Source: an uncultured Flavobacteriales bacterium | Lineage (GTDB): Bacteria; Bacteroidota; Bacteroidia; Flavobacteriales; UBA7312 | Reading direction: 5' to 3' | Assembly (NCBI GenBank): GCA_913048435.1 | Contig: CAJWWC010000003.1 | Location: forward strand, 1-64,000 | DNA length: 64,000 nucleotides | In this document: positions 29,807 through 37,872 of the stretch, piece after piece | Layout of the letters: each line of letters opens with the position of its first letter | Numbering within the stretch: the first letter of the stretch is position 1 | The notes under the pieces: generated by a model | Databases searched by the model: none | The model's input: the letters and a program-made list of their open reading frames with translations, nothing else | What the model was told of the DNA's origin: nothing | Translations under genes and position numbers: made by a program

Positions 29807-30503
29807 GCTAATACTTATTCCTTGTACATTAGGTAATACAGAGTTAAATAAAGTACTGCCGCTAGACAATACAAATTGTATTAATTCTTGCTCTGAATTC
29901 ATTGTTGAAAATATTAGATCTGCAAGACGCTTTCTAATAAAATCTAAAATAAATACAGTTATTGATGATTTAAAGTTTCATTTACTAAATAAGCACACCA
30001 AAGAATATGAATTATATTCTATGCTAACTTCCATTGATGAGGGTAAAAATATTGGATTACTTTCGGAAGCTGGTTGCCCAAGTGTTGCTGATCCGGGTGC
30101 TGAAATTGTAAAATTGGCTCACTTAAAAGGCATTAGTGTTATTCCTTTAGTTGGTCCTTCATCAATTTTAATGGCGCTAATGGCCTCAGGCCTCAATGGT
30201 CAAAACTTCGCTTTTTGCGGCTATTTACCAAAAGAAAAAACAGAACGTAAAAAACGTATACTATTTTTAGAGAATTTATCGTTAAAACAACAACAAACAC
30301 AAATATTTATTGAAACACCTTTTCGAAACAATCATATGCTGGAAGATTTATGTAAATACTGCAAATCTAACACTATATTAGTCGTAGCAAGCAATATAAC
30401 TTTAGAGTCTGAAAGTATTACAAGGGATAGTATTAAGAATTGGAGAAAAAAGAACATAGACTTGAACAAAAAGCCAAGTGTTTTTTTAATTCATAAATAT
30501 TAA
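29787..30503 (+). CDS. RsmI-like SAM-dependent methyltransferase (tetrapyrrole methylase fold)
   Basis: 238 residues of the tetrapyrrole-methylase fold. Motifs match the RsmI group: LILIPCTLGN at the N-terminus (RsmI has LYVVATPIGN), GLLSEAGCPSVADPGAE and VIPLVGPSSILMALMASGLNGQNFAFCGYLP. RsmI itself methylates 16S rRNA C1402 at the 2'-O position. Bacteroidota often carry this shorter paralogue beside a START-like gene, as here; whether it has the same target is not known. The gene overlaps the phosphatase gene by 20 bases. Confidence 0.85.
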   Translation: MKLNRGKLILIPCTLGNTELNKVLPLDNTNCINSCSEFIVENIRSARRFLIKSKINTVIDDLKFHLLNKHTKEYELYSMLTSIDEGKNIGLLSEAGCPSVADPGAEIVKLAHLKGISVIPLVGPSSILMALMASGLNGQNFAFCGYLPKEKTERKKRILFLENLSLKQQQTQIFIETPFRNNHMLEDLCKYCKSNTILVVASNITLESESITRDSIKNWRKKNIDLNKKPSVFLIHKY

Positions 30504-30559
30504 AACTTGTAATTGTAAATTATTTGCATATATTGAGGTCGAAGCTTAAAAAATATCCA

Positions 30560-30934
30560 ATGTTATATCAACTAGAATATCCTTTACATTCATCTGTAAA
30601 AATACTTTACGAGCGTTTAAGTACAATCAGTGGCTTATCTGAATGGTTTGCTGATGATGTAAATATCAATAGACAAGGTATTTACACATTTACCTGGGAA
30701 GGTAGCTCTCAAGAAGCTGAATTAATTAGTAAGAAAAAAGGAGAATATATCCGTTTTAGATGGTTAGACTCTGAGGCTGATGAATATTTTGAATTTAGAA
30801 TACAAATTGATGAACTAACATCAGATGTTTCTCTTATAATATCAGATTTTGCAGAAGACGAGGAAGACAAAGAAGATGCAACCAACCTTTGGGATGCTCA
30901 AATTGACAATCTAAAAAATATTATTGGATCCTAA
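30560..30934 (+). CDS. START-like domain protein (AHSA1-related)
   Basis: 124 residues from ATG 30560. A longer in-frame reading begins with TTG at 30524 and adds residues not expected for this family. The protein has the helix-grip fold of START/AHSA1 proteins: YPLHSSVKILYERLSTISGLSEWFADDV is the typical N-terminal strand and helix, and IYTFTWEGSSQEAEL and YIRFRWLDSEADEYFEFRI are the next strands. The family binds hydrophobic ligands or acts as an Hsp90 co-factor; the ligand is unknown. In the phylum it lies beside RsmI-like methylase genes, as here, and the LptF/G permease gene begins 15 bp downstream. Confidence 0.88.
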   Translation: MLYQLEYPLHSSVKILYERLSTISGLSEWFADDVNINRQGIYTFTWEGSSQEAELISKKKGEYIRFRWLDSEADEYFEFRIQIDELTSDVSLIISDFAEDEEDKEDATNLWDAQIDNLKNIIGS

Positions 30935-30949
30935 AGTAATTTTTACATA

Positions 30950-32326
30950 ATGAAAAAGCTTAATCTTTTCATTTTAAAAACTTTTATCGGTCCTTTTATT
31001 TTTACCTTTCTGATAGCTATATTCCTTTTGCTAATGCAATTTTTATGGAAGTATATAGACGACTTAGTTGGTAAAGGACTAGATTTTATGACCATTTCTA
31101 AACTGTTGTTTTATGCCGCTGCTCGTTTTGTACCAATGGCACTTCCTATTTCAATATTATTATCATCAATCATGACTTTTGGAAACATTTCAGAAAAGAA
31201 TGAACTTATGGCTATCAAATCGGCTGGAATATCATTAAAAAAATGTATGCTTCCTTTACTAATATTAATTATAATTATTACTTCGTTTTCATTTCTTTTT
31301 TCTAATTACTTTATGCCATATGCAAACCTAAAAGCTGGCTCCCTATTGTATGATATCAGAAAACAAAAACCTGCCTTAAACATCAAAGAGGGTATGTTTT
31401 ATAATGAATTGAGTGGTTACAGCATAAAGATTGATAAAAAGCTAGAAAATGGCGTGGACTTGAAGGGTATTATGATTTACGATCATACTTCAAAAGAAGG
31501 AAATGATAAGGTGATTGTTGCCAACAAGGGTAAAATGTACCTTTCTGAAAATGAAAACTATTTTATAATATCTCTAGAAGATGGTTATAGTTATTATGAA
31601 ATGAATATAAGTAACAAAAATCAAAGTAGACCTTTGCAGCGGTGTAAATTTAAAAAAGATATTTTGCGATTTGATATGTCTGATTTTGGCATGAAACGAA
31701 CTAGTGAAGAATTGTACAGAAATCATTATGCAATGATGAACAATGCTCAATTAGAAATAGCAATAGATTCTATTTATTCAAAAAAAAATATAAACCTTAA
31801 ACTTTTTAAGACAAATATTTCAGAGAAGATTTTTGTTGATTTTGATAAGTTGAATACAATTATTAAGAAAACAGGGAAAAATATGACTTATTACGAATCA
31901 AAAGTTTACAACGACGCAATATCTTCCGTAAAATATTTAAAGTCTATTCTTAACAATTCAATTTCAAATCAAATATACAGTGATAAAATTGCTATTAAAC
32001 ATAAAGTTGAATGGCATAGAAAATGGTCACTAGCTACAGCTTGCTTAATATTTTTTCTGATTGGAGCACCATTAGGAGCTATAATAAGAAAAGGAGGATT
32101 TGGTATGCCTGTTATTGTATCTGTGGGCTTTTTCATTACTTATCACATAATATCTGTAACTGCTGAAAAAATGGTCAAGGAATCTGAAATATCTGTATTA
32201 GAAGGAATGTGGATTTCTAATCTCATTCTTTTACCCGTAGGGTTATTCTTGAGTTATAAAGCCAATACAGACTCTCAGTTGATAAGTTTGCACTTCATCA
32301 AGCAATTATTTGTAAAAAATAATTAA
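30950..32326 (+). CDS. LptF/LptG (YjgP/YjgQ) family permease
   Basis: 458 residues. Three membrane helices at the N-terminus (from FILKTFIGPFIFTFLIAIFL) and three at the C-terminus flank a large periplasmic jellyroll domain, the LptF/LptG plan. LptF and LptG, with LptB, extract lipopolysaccharide from the inner membrane and pass it to LptC. The conserved EKNELMAIKSAGIS cytoplasmic coupling segment, which contacts LptB, is present. Only one such gene is visible; whether it is LptF or LptG cannot be fixed, and the partner must lie elsewhere. The 3' end overlaps the convergent ettA by four bases. Confidence 0.92.
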   Translation: MKKLNLFILKTFIGPFIFTFLIAIFLLLMQFLWKYIDDLVGKGLDFMTISKLLFYAAARFVPMALPISILLSSIMTFGNISEKNELMAIKSAGISLKKCMLPLLILIIIITSFSFLFSNYFMPYANLKAGSLLYDIRKQKPALNIKEGMFYNELSGYSIKIDKKLENGVDLKGIMIYDHTSKEGNDKVIVANKGKMYLSENENYFIISLEDGYSYYEMNISNKNQSRPLQRCKFKKDILRFDMSDFGMKRTSEELYRNHYAMMNNAQLEIAIDSIYSKKNINLKLFKTNISEKIFVDFDKLNTIIKKTGKNMTYYESKVYNDAISSVKYLKSILNNSISNQIYSDKIAIKHKVEWHRKWSLATACLIFFLIGAPLGAIIRKGGFGMPVIVSVGFFITYHIISVTAEKMVKESEISVLEGMWISNLILLPVGLFLSYKANTDSQLISLHFIKQLFVKNN

Positions 32327-34008
32327 CGAACTAACTTCTTATAACGAATACGAGTTGGGCCAATATCACCCAAACGTTTTTTACGATTTTCCTCGTAATC
32401 ACTGTAACAACCTTCAAAGAAATACACTTGTGAATCGCCTTCAAATGCTAAAATATGAGTACATACTCTATCTAAGAACCAACGGTCATGAGAGATGATA
32501 ACTGCACAGCCACCAAAATTTTCTAAACCTTCTTCCAAAGCACGTAAAGTATTGACATCTAAGTCATTGGTTGGCTCATCTAAAAGCAACACATTACCCT
32601 CATCTCTGAGTGTCATAGCTAAATGCAGTCTGTTTCTTTCACCGCCAGATAAAACGCCTACTTTTTTATTTTGGTCAGAACCTTGAAAATTAAATTTAGC
32701 CACATAAGAGCGAGAATTCACTTTTTTTCCTGCAACTTCTAGCAATTCATTACCATCTGTTATTTGCTCCCAAATGGTTTTTTCTGGGTCTATGTCGGCG
32801 TGTTGTTGGTCTACATAAGATACTTTTACAGTTTCTCCAATACTGAATGAACCTCCATAGACTTCTTCTTGTCCCATTATCATTCTAAATAGTGTTGTTT
32901 TTCCAGCTCCATTTGGACCTACAATACCAACTATACCTGCTGGGGGCAACTTAAAGTTCAAGTCTTCATACAATAACCTATCTCCAAAGGCTTTGGAAAC
33001 TCCTTTTGCCTCAATAACGTTTGTACCCAAACGAGGCCCTGGCGGAATGTACAATTCTATTTTTTCTTCTTGCTGTCTATTTTCTTCACTAAGCAGTTTA
33101 TCGTAATTACTCAAACGAGCTTTAGATTTAGATTGTCTTCCTTTGGGACTCATTCTTACCCATTCCAACTCACGTTCTAATGTTTTTCTACGTTTACTAG
33201 CTTGTTTTTCTTCTTGAGCCAATCGTTTAGATTTTTGGTCTAACCAAGATGAATAATTTCCTTTCCATGGAATGCCTTCTCCTCTATCCAATTCTAATAT
33301 CCAACCCGCTACGTTATCTAGAAAATATCTATCGTGAGTAATAGCAATTACGGTTCCTTTGTATTGTTGTAGGTGTTGCTCTAACCAATGCACCGATTCA
33401 GCATCTAAATGGTTTGTTGGCTCATCGAGCAATAAAATATCTGGCTCTTTTAATAGTAAACGACACAGAGCTACTCGTCTTTTTTCACCTCCTGACAATA
33501 CAGAAACCGATTTTTCACCTTCTGGACATCTTAGGGCGTCCATAGCTATGTTCAACTTAGTCTCTAAATCCCAAGCACCAGCAGCATCTATTTGGTCTTG
33601 CAACTTCCCTTGTTTAAGCATCAACTTATCCATTTTATCAGCATCTTCATAGACTTCAGGCAGAGCAAACTGATTATTAATGTCGTTGTATTCGGCAATT
33701 AGGTCTACAGCTTCTTGCATACCTTCTTTGACAATATCTATTACCGTTTTAGAATCGTCCATTTCTGGCTCCTGAGCTAGGTAACCTATGCTGTGCTCTT
33801 TAGAAAAATGAACATCGCCTTGAAAAGACTTATCCAATCCAGCTATAATCTTAAGTAAAGTCGATTTTCCAGAACCATTAAGACCAATGATCCCAATTTT
33901 AGCACCGTAAAAAAACGATAGGTGGATATCTTTTAAAACTTGTTTATTGTTTGAAGGGAAAGTCTTACTTACCCTATTCATAGAAAATATAATTTGCTGA
34001 TCAGACAT
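32323..34008 (-). CDS. ettA: Energy-dependent translational throttle protein EttA (ABC-F)
   Basis: 561 residues from ATG 34008; an upstream in-frame reading from 34083 is not conserved. Two ABC ATPase domains in one chain without membrane segments. Walker A motifs are GLNGSGKS and GPNGAGKT; signature motifs are LSGGEKRRVALCRLLL and LSGGERNRLHLAMTL; Walker B regions LLLDEPTNHLD and LLLDEPTNDLD. The linker between them contains the arm and a charged P-site-contacting region (ERELEWVRMSPKGRQSKSKARLSNYDKLL), typical of EttA. EttA binds the ribosomal E site and gates translation according to the ATP/ADP ratio. It is convergent with the LptF/G gene and divergent from tag. Confidence 0.96.
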   Translation of the reverse strand: MSDQQIIFSMNRVSKTFPSNNKQVLKDIHLSFFYGAKIGIIGLNGSGKSTLLKIIAGLDKSFQGDVHFSKEHSIGYLAQEPEMDDSKTVIDIVKEGMQEAVDLIAEYNDINNQFALPEVYEDADKMDKLMLKQGKLQDQIDAAGAWDLETKLNIAMDALRCPEGEKSVSVLSGGEKRRVALCRLLLKEPDILLLDEPTNHLDAESVHWLEQHLQQYKGTVIAITHDRYFLDNVAGWILELDRGEGIPWKGNYSSWLDQKSKRLAQEEKQASKRRKTLERELEWVRMSPKGRQSKSKARLSNYDKLLSEENRQQEEKIELYIPPGPRLGTNVIEAKGVSKAFGDRLLYEDLNFKLPPAGIVGIVGPNGAGKTTLFRMIMGQEEVYGGSFSIGETVKVSYVDQQHADIDPEKTIWEQITDGNELLEVAGKKVNSRSYVAKFNFQGSDQNKKVGVLSGGERNRLHLAMTLRDEGNVLLLDEPTNDLDVNTLRALEEGLENFGGCAVIISHDRWFLDRVCTHILAFEGDSQVYFFEGCYSDYEENRKKRLGDIGPTRIRYKKLVR

Positions 34009-34093
34009 AATTAGAATATTTTCCACAAATATCGTTATTTTGAAAAATATGCATATGAAAAAGACACTATAGTTTTGAAACAATACTATATCA

Positions 34094-34669
34094 ATGAATA
34101 AACGTTGTCAATGGCCCTCAAAAATTGAACTAGATTACCACGACAATGAATGGGGCGTTCCTGTCACAGATGATAAAAAATGGTTTGAATACCTGCTGCT
34201 AGAAACCTTTCAAGCAGGGCTAAGCTGGAAGATTGTTCTTCAAAAAAGAGAAGGCTTTAGAAAGGCATTTAACGATTTTGATGTACATAAAGTAGCTCAA
34301 ATATCAAATAAGGAAATAGCAAAATTGAAAGAAAACCCAAATATCATTAGAAATAGTATCAAGATAAAAGCAAGTGTGACAAATGCCAAAGCTTTTATTA
34401 AAATACAAGAAGAATTTGGGAGTTTCAATAGCTATATATGGCAATTTACAGATGGTAAAACTATCCATAATCAATTTAAAAATCTCTCAGATATTCCTAG
34501 TACATCTACACAATCTAACAAAATGAGTAAAGAGTTAAAAGCTAGAGGCTTCAAATTTGTTGGCAGTACTATTTGCTATGCTATTATGCAAGCTTCTGGT
34601 ATGGTTAATGACCATACACTAGATTGTTTTAGACATCAAGAAATACAGAAAATAAGTTTCTGTAAATAG
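34094..34669 (+). CDS. tag: DNA-3-methyladenine glycosylase I
   Basis: 191 residues. It removes 3-methyladenine from alkylated DNA, starting base-excision repair. Hallmarks: the N-terminal zinc ligands C5 and H16 (CQWPSKIELDYHDNEWG), the substrate pocket segment LETFQAGLSWKIVLQKREGFR, and the C-terminal zinc ligands in NDHTLDCFRH. Length matches E. coli Tag. It is a monocistronic gene 85 bp from the divergent ettA start and 60 bp before the peroxiredoxin gene. Confidence 0.96.
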   Translation: MNKRCQWPSKIELDYHDNEWGVPVTDDKKWFEYLLLETFQAGLSWKIVLQKREGFRKAFNDFDVHKVAQISNKEIAKLKENPNIIRNSIKIKASVTNAKAFIKIQEEFGSFNSYIWQFTDGKTIHNQFKNLSDIPSTSTQSNKMSKELKARGFKFVGSTICYAIMQASGMVNDHTLDCFRHQEIQKISFCK

Positions 34670-34681
34670 TACTTTTATTCT

Positions 34682-34689
34682 TAAATTTG
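34682..34689 (+). promoter_or_regulatory. -7 element of peroxiredoxin promoter
   Basis: TAAATTTG matches TAnnTTTG, ending 40 bases before the peroxiredoxin ATG. The -33 region is not a clear TTTG. Confidence 0.5.
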
Positions 34690-34729
34690 CATTATAATTT
34701 AAGAAACACTTTAAACAAAATTTTGAAAT

Positions 34730-35359
34730 ATGGTATTAGTAGGAAAAAAAGCACCAAATTTCAGCACTAAGGCTGTCATTAATGGTGGAGAAATTGTGGA
34801 CGGTTTCTCATTAGAACAATTCATCGGTAAAAAGCACGTCTTATTTTTCTTTTACCCTAAGGATTTTACATTTGTGTGTCCATCAGAATTACACGCTTTC
34901 CAAGCTAAATTGGAAGACTTTAAGTCTAAAGGTGTTGAGGTAGTCGCTTGCTCTACTGACACTCCTGAGAGTCACTGGGGCTGGTTGCAAGTACCAAAAG
35001 ATAAGGGCGGTATTAAAGGAGTAACCTATCCATTAGTTGCTGACCAAACTAAAACTATTACGGAAAATTTTGGTGTACTGTTTGGTGACTATTTCGTAAA
35101 CGAAAATGATGAATTAGAGGCTGAAGGACCAATGATTGCTTTCAGAGGATTATTTTTGATTGATAAAGAAGGTGTAGTACAACATCAAATTGTAAATAAC
35201 TTACCTTTAGGAAGAAATGTTGATGAAGCTTTAAGGATGGTTGATGCACTTCAGCACCATGAAGAAGAAGGTGAAGTTTGTCCTGCTAATTGGGAAAAAG
35301 GAAAAGAGGCTATGAAAGAAAATTTCGCAGGTGTAGCAGACTACCTTTCAAAACACTAA
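34730..35359 (+). CDS. Typical 2-Cys peroxiredoxin (AhpC/Prx1 type)
   Basis: 209 residues. It reduces hydrogen peroxide and organic hydroperoxides. The peroxidatic cysteine is C50 in FTFVCPSELH and the resolving cysteine is C184 in GEVCPANW. A short insertion (LFGDYFVNENDELEAEGPMIAFRG) interrupts the usual GVL...FRG region, as in some AhpC homologues of Bacteroidota. The C-terminal tail carries GVADYLSKH. The electron donor is unknown and no ahpF or thioredoxin gene is adjacent. It is a single gene followed by a strong hairpin shared with the convergent phosphohexomutase. Confidence 0.95.
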   Translation: MVLVGKKAPNFSTKAVINGGEIVDGFSLEQFIGKKHVLFFFYPKDFTFVCPSELHAFQAKLEDFKSKGVEVVACSTDTPESHWGWLQVPKDKGGIKGVTYPLVADQTKTITENFGVLFGDYFVNENDELEAEGPMIAFRGLFLIDKEGVVQHQIVNNLPLGRNVDEALRMVDALQHHEEEGEVCPANWEKGKEAMKENFAGVADYLSKH

Positions 35360-35378
35360 GTAATAGTTTTACACTAAC

Positions 35379-35410
35379 AATAAAGCCTGAGTTATTACTC
35401 GGGCTTTATT
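35379..35410. terminator. Bidirectional terminator between peroxiredoxin and phosphohexomutase genes
   Basis: Inverted repeat AATAAAGCCTGAG (35379-35391) and CTCGGGCTTTATT (35398-35410) with a six-base loop; one pair is a G:T wobble. T-rich sequence flanks both ends, so it can stop transcription from both convergent genes. Confidence 0.8.
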
Positions 35411-35427
35411 ATATATATATTTCTATA

Positions 35428-36813
35428 CTAATCCAATAAAGTCTTGTGTACCTTTTTGAGTATTTCGAAGCATTTGTCTTGATTTTTGGCTTCGGCATAG
35501 GTACGCAGTACAGGTTCTGTACCAGAGGGTCTTATCATTATCCAGCTATCTTCATTAAAGTAAAACTTAAAGCCATCAATAGTTTCTGTTTTGACAATAG
35601 GCATATCTCCAAATGCCGTATATAATCCTTTCTTACAGTTTTCTACAATCTCAACTTTCTTATCCTCTTTTAAGTGCAAGTCAATACGCTCAAAAGCAAA
35701 CTCCCCTACTATATCGTACACTTCTTGAATAAGGTTGTCTAAACTTTTACCGGTTCTTGCCATATATTCCCATATGACTAAGCCCATCCAAATACCGTCT
35801 CTTTCTGGAATATGCCCTTTAATAGCCACACCACCAGATTCTTCACCTCCTAATAATACGTCTTCTTTTAGCATCACCCCTGCTACGTGCTTAAAGCCAA
35901 CTTTTACAATTTCATGCTCCAATCCGTAGTGGGCACACATCTGAGCCACTTTTACCGAACACGAAAAGGCAGTAACAATCTTACCGCTCATACCCTTATA
36001 TTTAACTAAGTAATGTATTAACAACAATATGATATGATGAGAGTCAATGAATTGACCTTTAGCATTATATAAACCTATTCTATCCGCATCGCCATCGGTA
36101 GCTAAACCACAATCTATTTTACCGCTCTTTCGGATAAGGTCAGAAAATTCAATTAGATTTCTATGAATGGGTTCTGGTGCTATTCCCTTAAATCCGGGAT
36201 TATCAGAACAATGTAATAGCGTAGTTTTTGGCAATAATGCTGGTACAGCTTCCCTGCCTGCTCCATACATAGCATCATAACCCCAATTGAAATCAGAATT
36301 ATTTATAGCGTCAATATCAAAACTTACTTTAGCCTTATCTAGATACATTTTTACTAAATCGGCTGTTTGCACTTTTTCCATCGTTAAAGACTTCAAATTT
36401 AAATCGTGAGTATCAGGGATAATGTCTTCAACAGCTTGTATATCATCAGGCAACAAAGGTCCACCAAAGTTACCTTTTAACTTATAACCATTGTATTCTG
36501 GCGGATTATGACTAGCAGTAATAACTACACCCAAATCGGCTTTTAGTTCTAAAACAGCTAGTGAAAGCATTGGAGTGGTAACAAATCGGTCAGCTAAAGT
36601 AACTTTAACACCAAAGTGACTAAACACCTTAGCGGCTGTTTCAGCAAATACCGAACCAGCAAAACGACAATCGTGACCTATTACTACAGAAGGCTTATCA
36701 AAATTATTGTTCAACCAATGGGCAGCTGCTACTGTTACACGTGCCACATTATCTACTGTGTATTCTTGTGCTATTATGGCTCTCCAGCCATCTGTTCCAA
36801 ATTTAATTTTCAT
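35428..36813 (-). CDS. Phosphoglucomutase/phosphomannomutase family phosphohexomutase
   Basis: 461 residues of the alpha-D-phosphohexomutase superfamily. The catalytic phosphoserine is S101 in ITASHNPPEYNGYK, the magnesium loop is DGDADR, the sugar-binding loop is GGEESGG, and the phosphate-binding domain 4 has IRPSGTEPVLR. All four domains are present. The enzyme interconverts hexose 1- and 6-phosphates; motifs do not decide between glucose, mannose and glucosamine phosphate, and GlmM usually has a GDGDRV variant. The start is ATG 36813. It is followed by the shared terminator and lies seven bases downstream of mltG. Confidence 0.92.
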   Translation of the reverse strand: MKIKFGTDGWRAIIAQEYTVDNVARVTVAAAHWLNNNFDKPSVVIGHDCRFAGSVFAETAAKVFSHFGVKVTLADRFVTTPMLSLAVLELKADLGVVITASHNPPEYNGYKLKGNFGGPLLPDDIQAVEDIIPDTHDLNLKSLTMEKVQTADLVKMYLDKAKVSFDIDAINNSDFNWGYDAMYGAGREAVPALLPKTTLLHCSDNPGFKGIAPEPIHRNLIEFSDLIRKSGKIDCGLATDGDADRIGLYNAKGQFIDSHHIILLLIHYLVKYKGMSGKIVTAFSCSVKVAQMCAHYGLEHEIVKVGFKHVAGVMLKEDVLLGGEESGGVAIKGHIPERDGIWMGLVIWEYMARTGKSLDNLIQEVYDIVGEFAFERIDLHLKEDKKVEIVENCKKGLYTAFGDMPIVKTETIDGFKFYFNEDSWIMIRPSGTEPVLRTYAEAKNQDKCFEILKKVHKTLLD

Positions 36814-36819
36814 AAATAA

Positions 36820-37872
36820 TTACCGTTTAATATTTCTATCGTTTAAGGCTTTTCTATACTTGGCCGCATTGGCATAATGTTGAATAGCCGTTTGGGCAAA
36901 GTTATGATATCCTGAAAAATCTTCCTTAGCACACATGAATAAATAATCGTGCTTTTGATAATTCAAAACGGCATCTATAGCTTGAATTGAAGGAAGAGAA
37001 ATCGGACCAATCGGTAGCCCTTTGTGTTTGTATGTATTATAGGGAGAGTCATACTTTAAATCTTTCTTGAGAACGCGTCTAATAGAGAAGTCACCAATAG
37101 CGAAAATAACCGTTGGGTCAGATTGTAATTTCATGCTTTTTTTTAAACGGTTAAGGTACAAACCTGCAACTACCGGTTGTTCGCTTTTTTGTAAGGTTTC
37201 TTTTTCTACTATTGAAGCTAAAGTAACTACTTCTTCTTTGGTTAGATTCAGAAGTTTAGCCTTTGCTTTTCGGCTATCGTTCCAAAAATGATGGTGCTCT
37301 GCTACCATGCGTGATAAAAAACTTGTTACGTTAGTATTCCAATAAAATTCATATGTGTTGGGAATAAACAAACTACTTACAGTATAAGCGTTAAGACCTA
37401 ATGGATTTAAAAAGGCCGTATCAAGCATAGCCTCTAAAATTTGTACAGAATCTAATTCTATCTGATGGGCTATATTACTAGCAAATTCTTCTTTTGTGCG
37501 AACATTATTAAAAACCACATTGACTGGGGTTTGACGGCCAGAACGTAATAAATTGACTAATTCATTGTTATTCATACCGTCTTTGATTAAGTATCTTCCC
37601 GATTTGATGTTGTTAGTGTAGTACTTTCTTTCTGAAATCCATCGAAATGATGAAGAATTAATAATAATTCCCTTATTAGTAAGCTGATGAAGTACATCTT
37701 CAAAGATTGCACCAGTAGGTATATATATAAATACTTCTTTTTGGTAGTCTAAAGAAATATTAGATTGGTAAATTCTACCATAAAATACAAAAGCCGTAAT
37801 AGCACTACTCAAAAATAAAACTCCTGATAGGCTCCAAATAAATTTCTTAAAAAAACTTTTCTTTTTTGTCAT
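36820..37872 (-). CDS. mltG: Endolytic murein transglycosylase MltG
   Basis: 350 residues. A basic N-terminus and one membrane helix (FIWSLSGVLFLSSAITAFVFY) anchor it in the inner membrane, and the YceG domain faces the periplasm. A LysM-like part precedes the catalytic region, whose glutamate is in LASIVEKET. Next are LQSDPTV and YNTYKHKGLPIGPISLPS, in which the usual GLPPGPI and NPG elements are altered (Pro to Ile, and LPS). MltG cuts growing glycan strands and sets their length. The ATG overlaps the stop of the heptaheme cytochrome gene by one base (TAATG). Confidence 0.93.
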   Translation of the reverse strand: MTKKKSFFKKFIWSLSGVLFLSSAITAFVFYGRIYQSNISLDYQKEVFIYIPTGAIFEDVLHQLTNKGIIINSSSFRWISERKYYTNNIKSGRYLIKDGMNNNELVNLLRSGRQTPVNVVFNNVRTKEEFASNIAHQIELDSVQILEAMLDTAFLNPLGLNAYTVSSLFIPNTYEFYWNTNVTSFLSRMVAEHHHFWNDSRKAKAKLLNLTKEEVVTLASIVEKETLQKSEQPVVAGLYLNRLKKSMKLQSDPTVIFAIGDFSIRRVLKKDLKYDSPYNTYKHKGLPIGPISLPSIQAIDAVLNYQKHDYLFMCAKEDFSGYHNFAQTAIQHYANAAKYRKALNDRNIKR

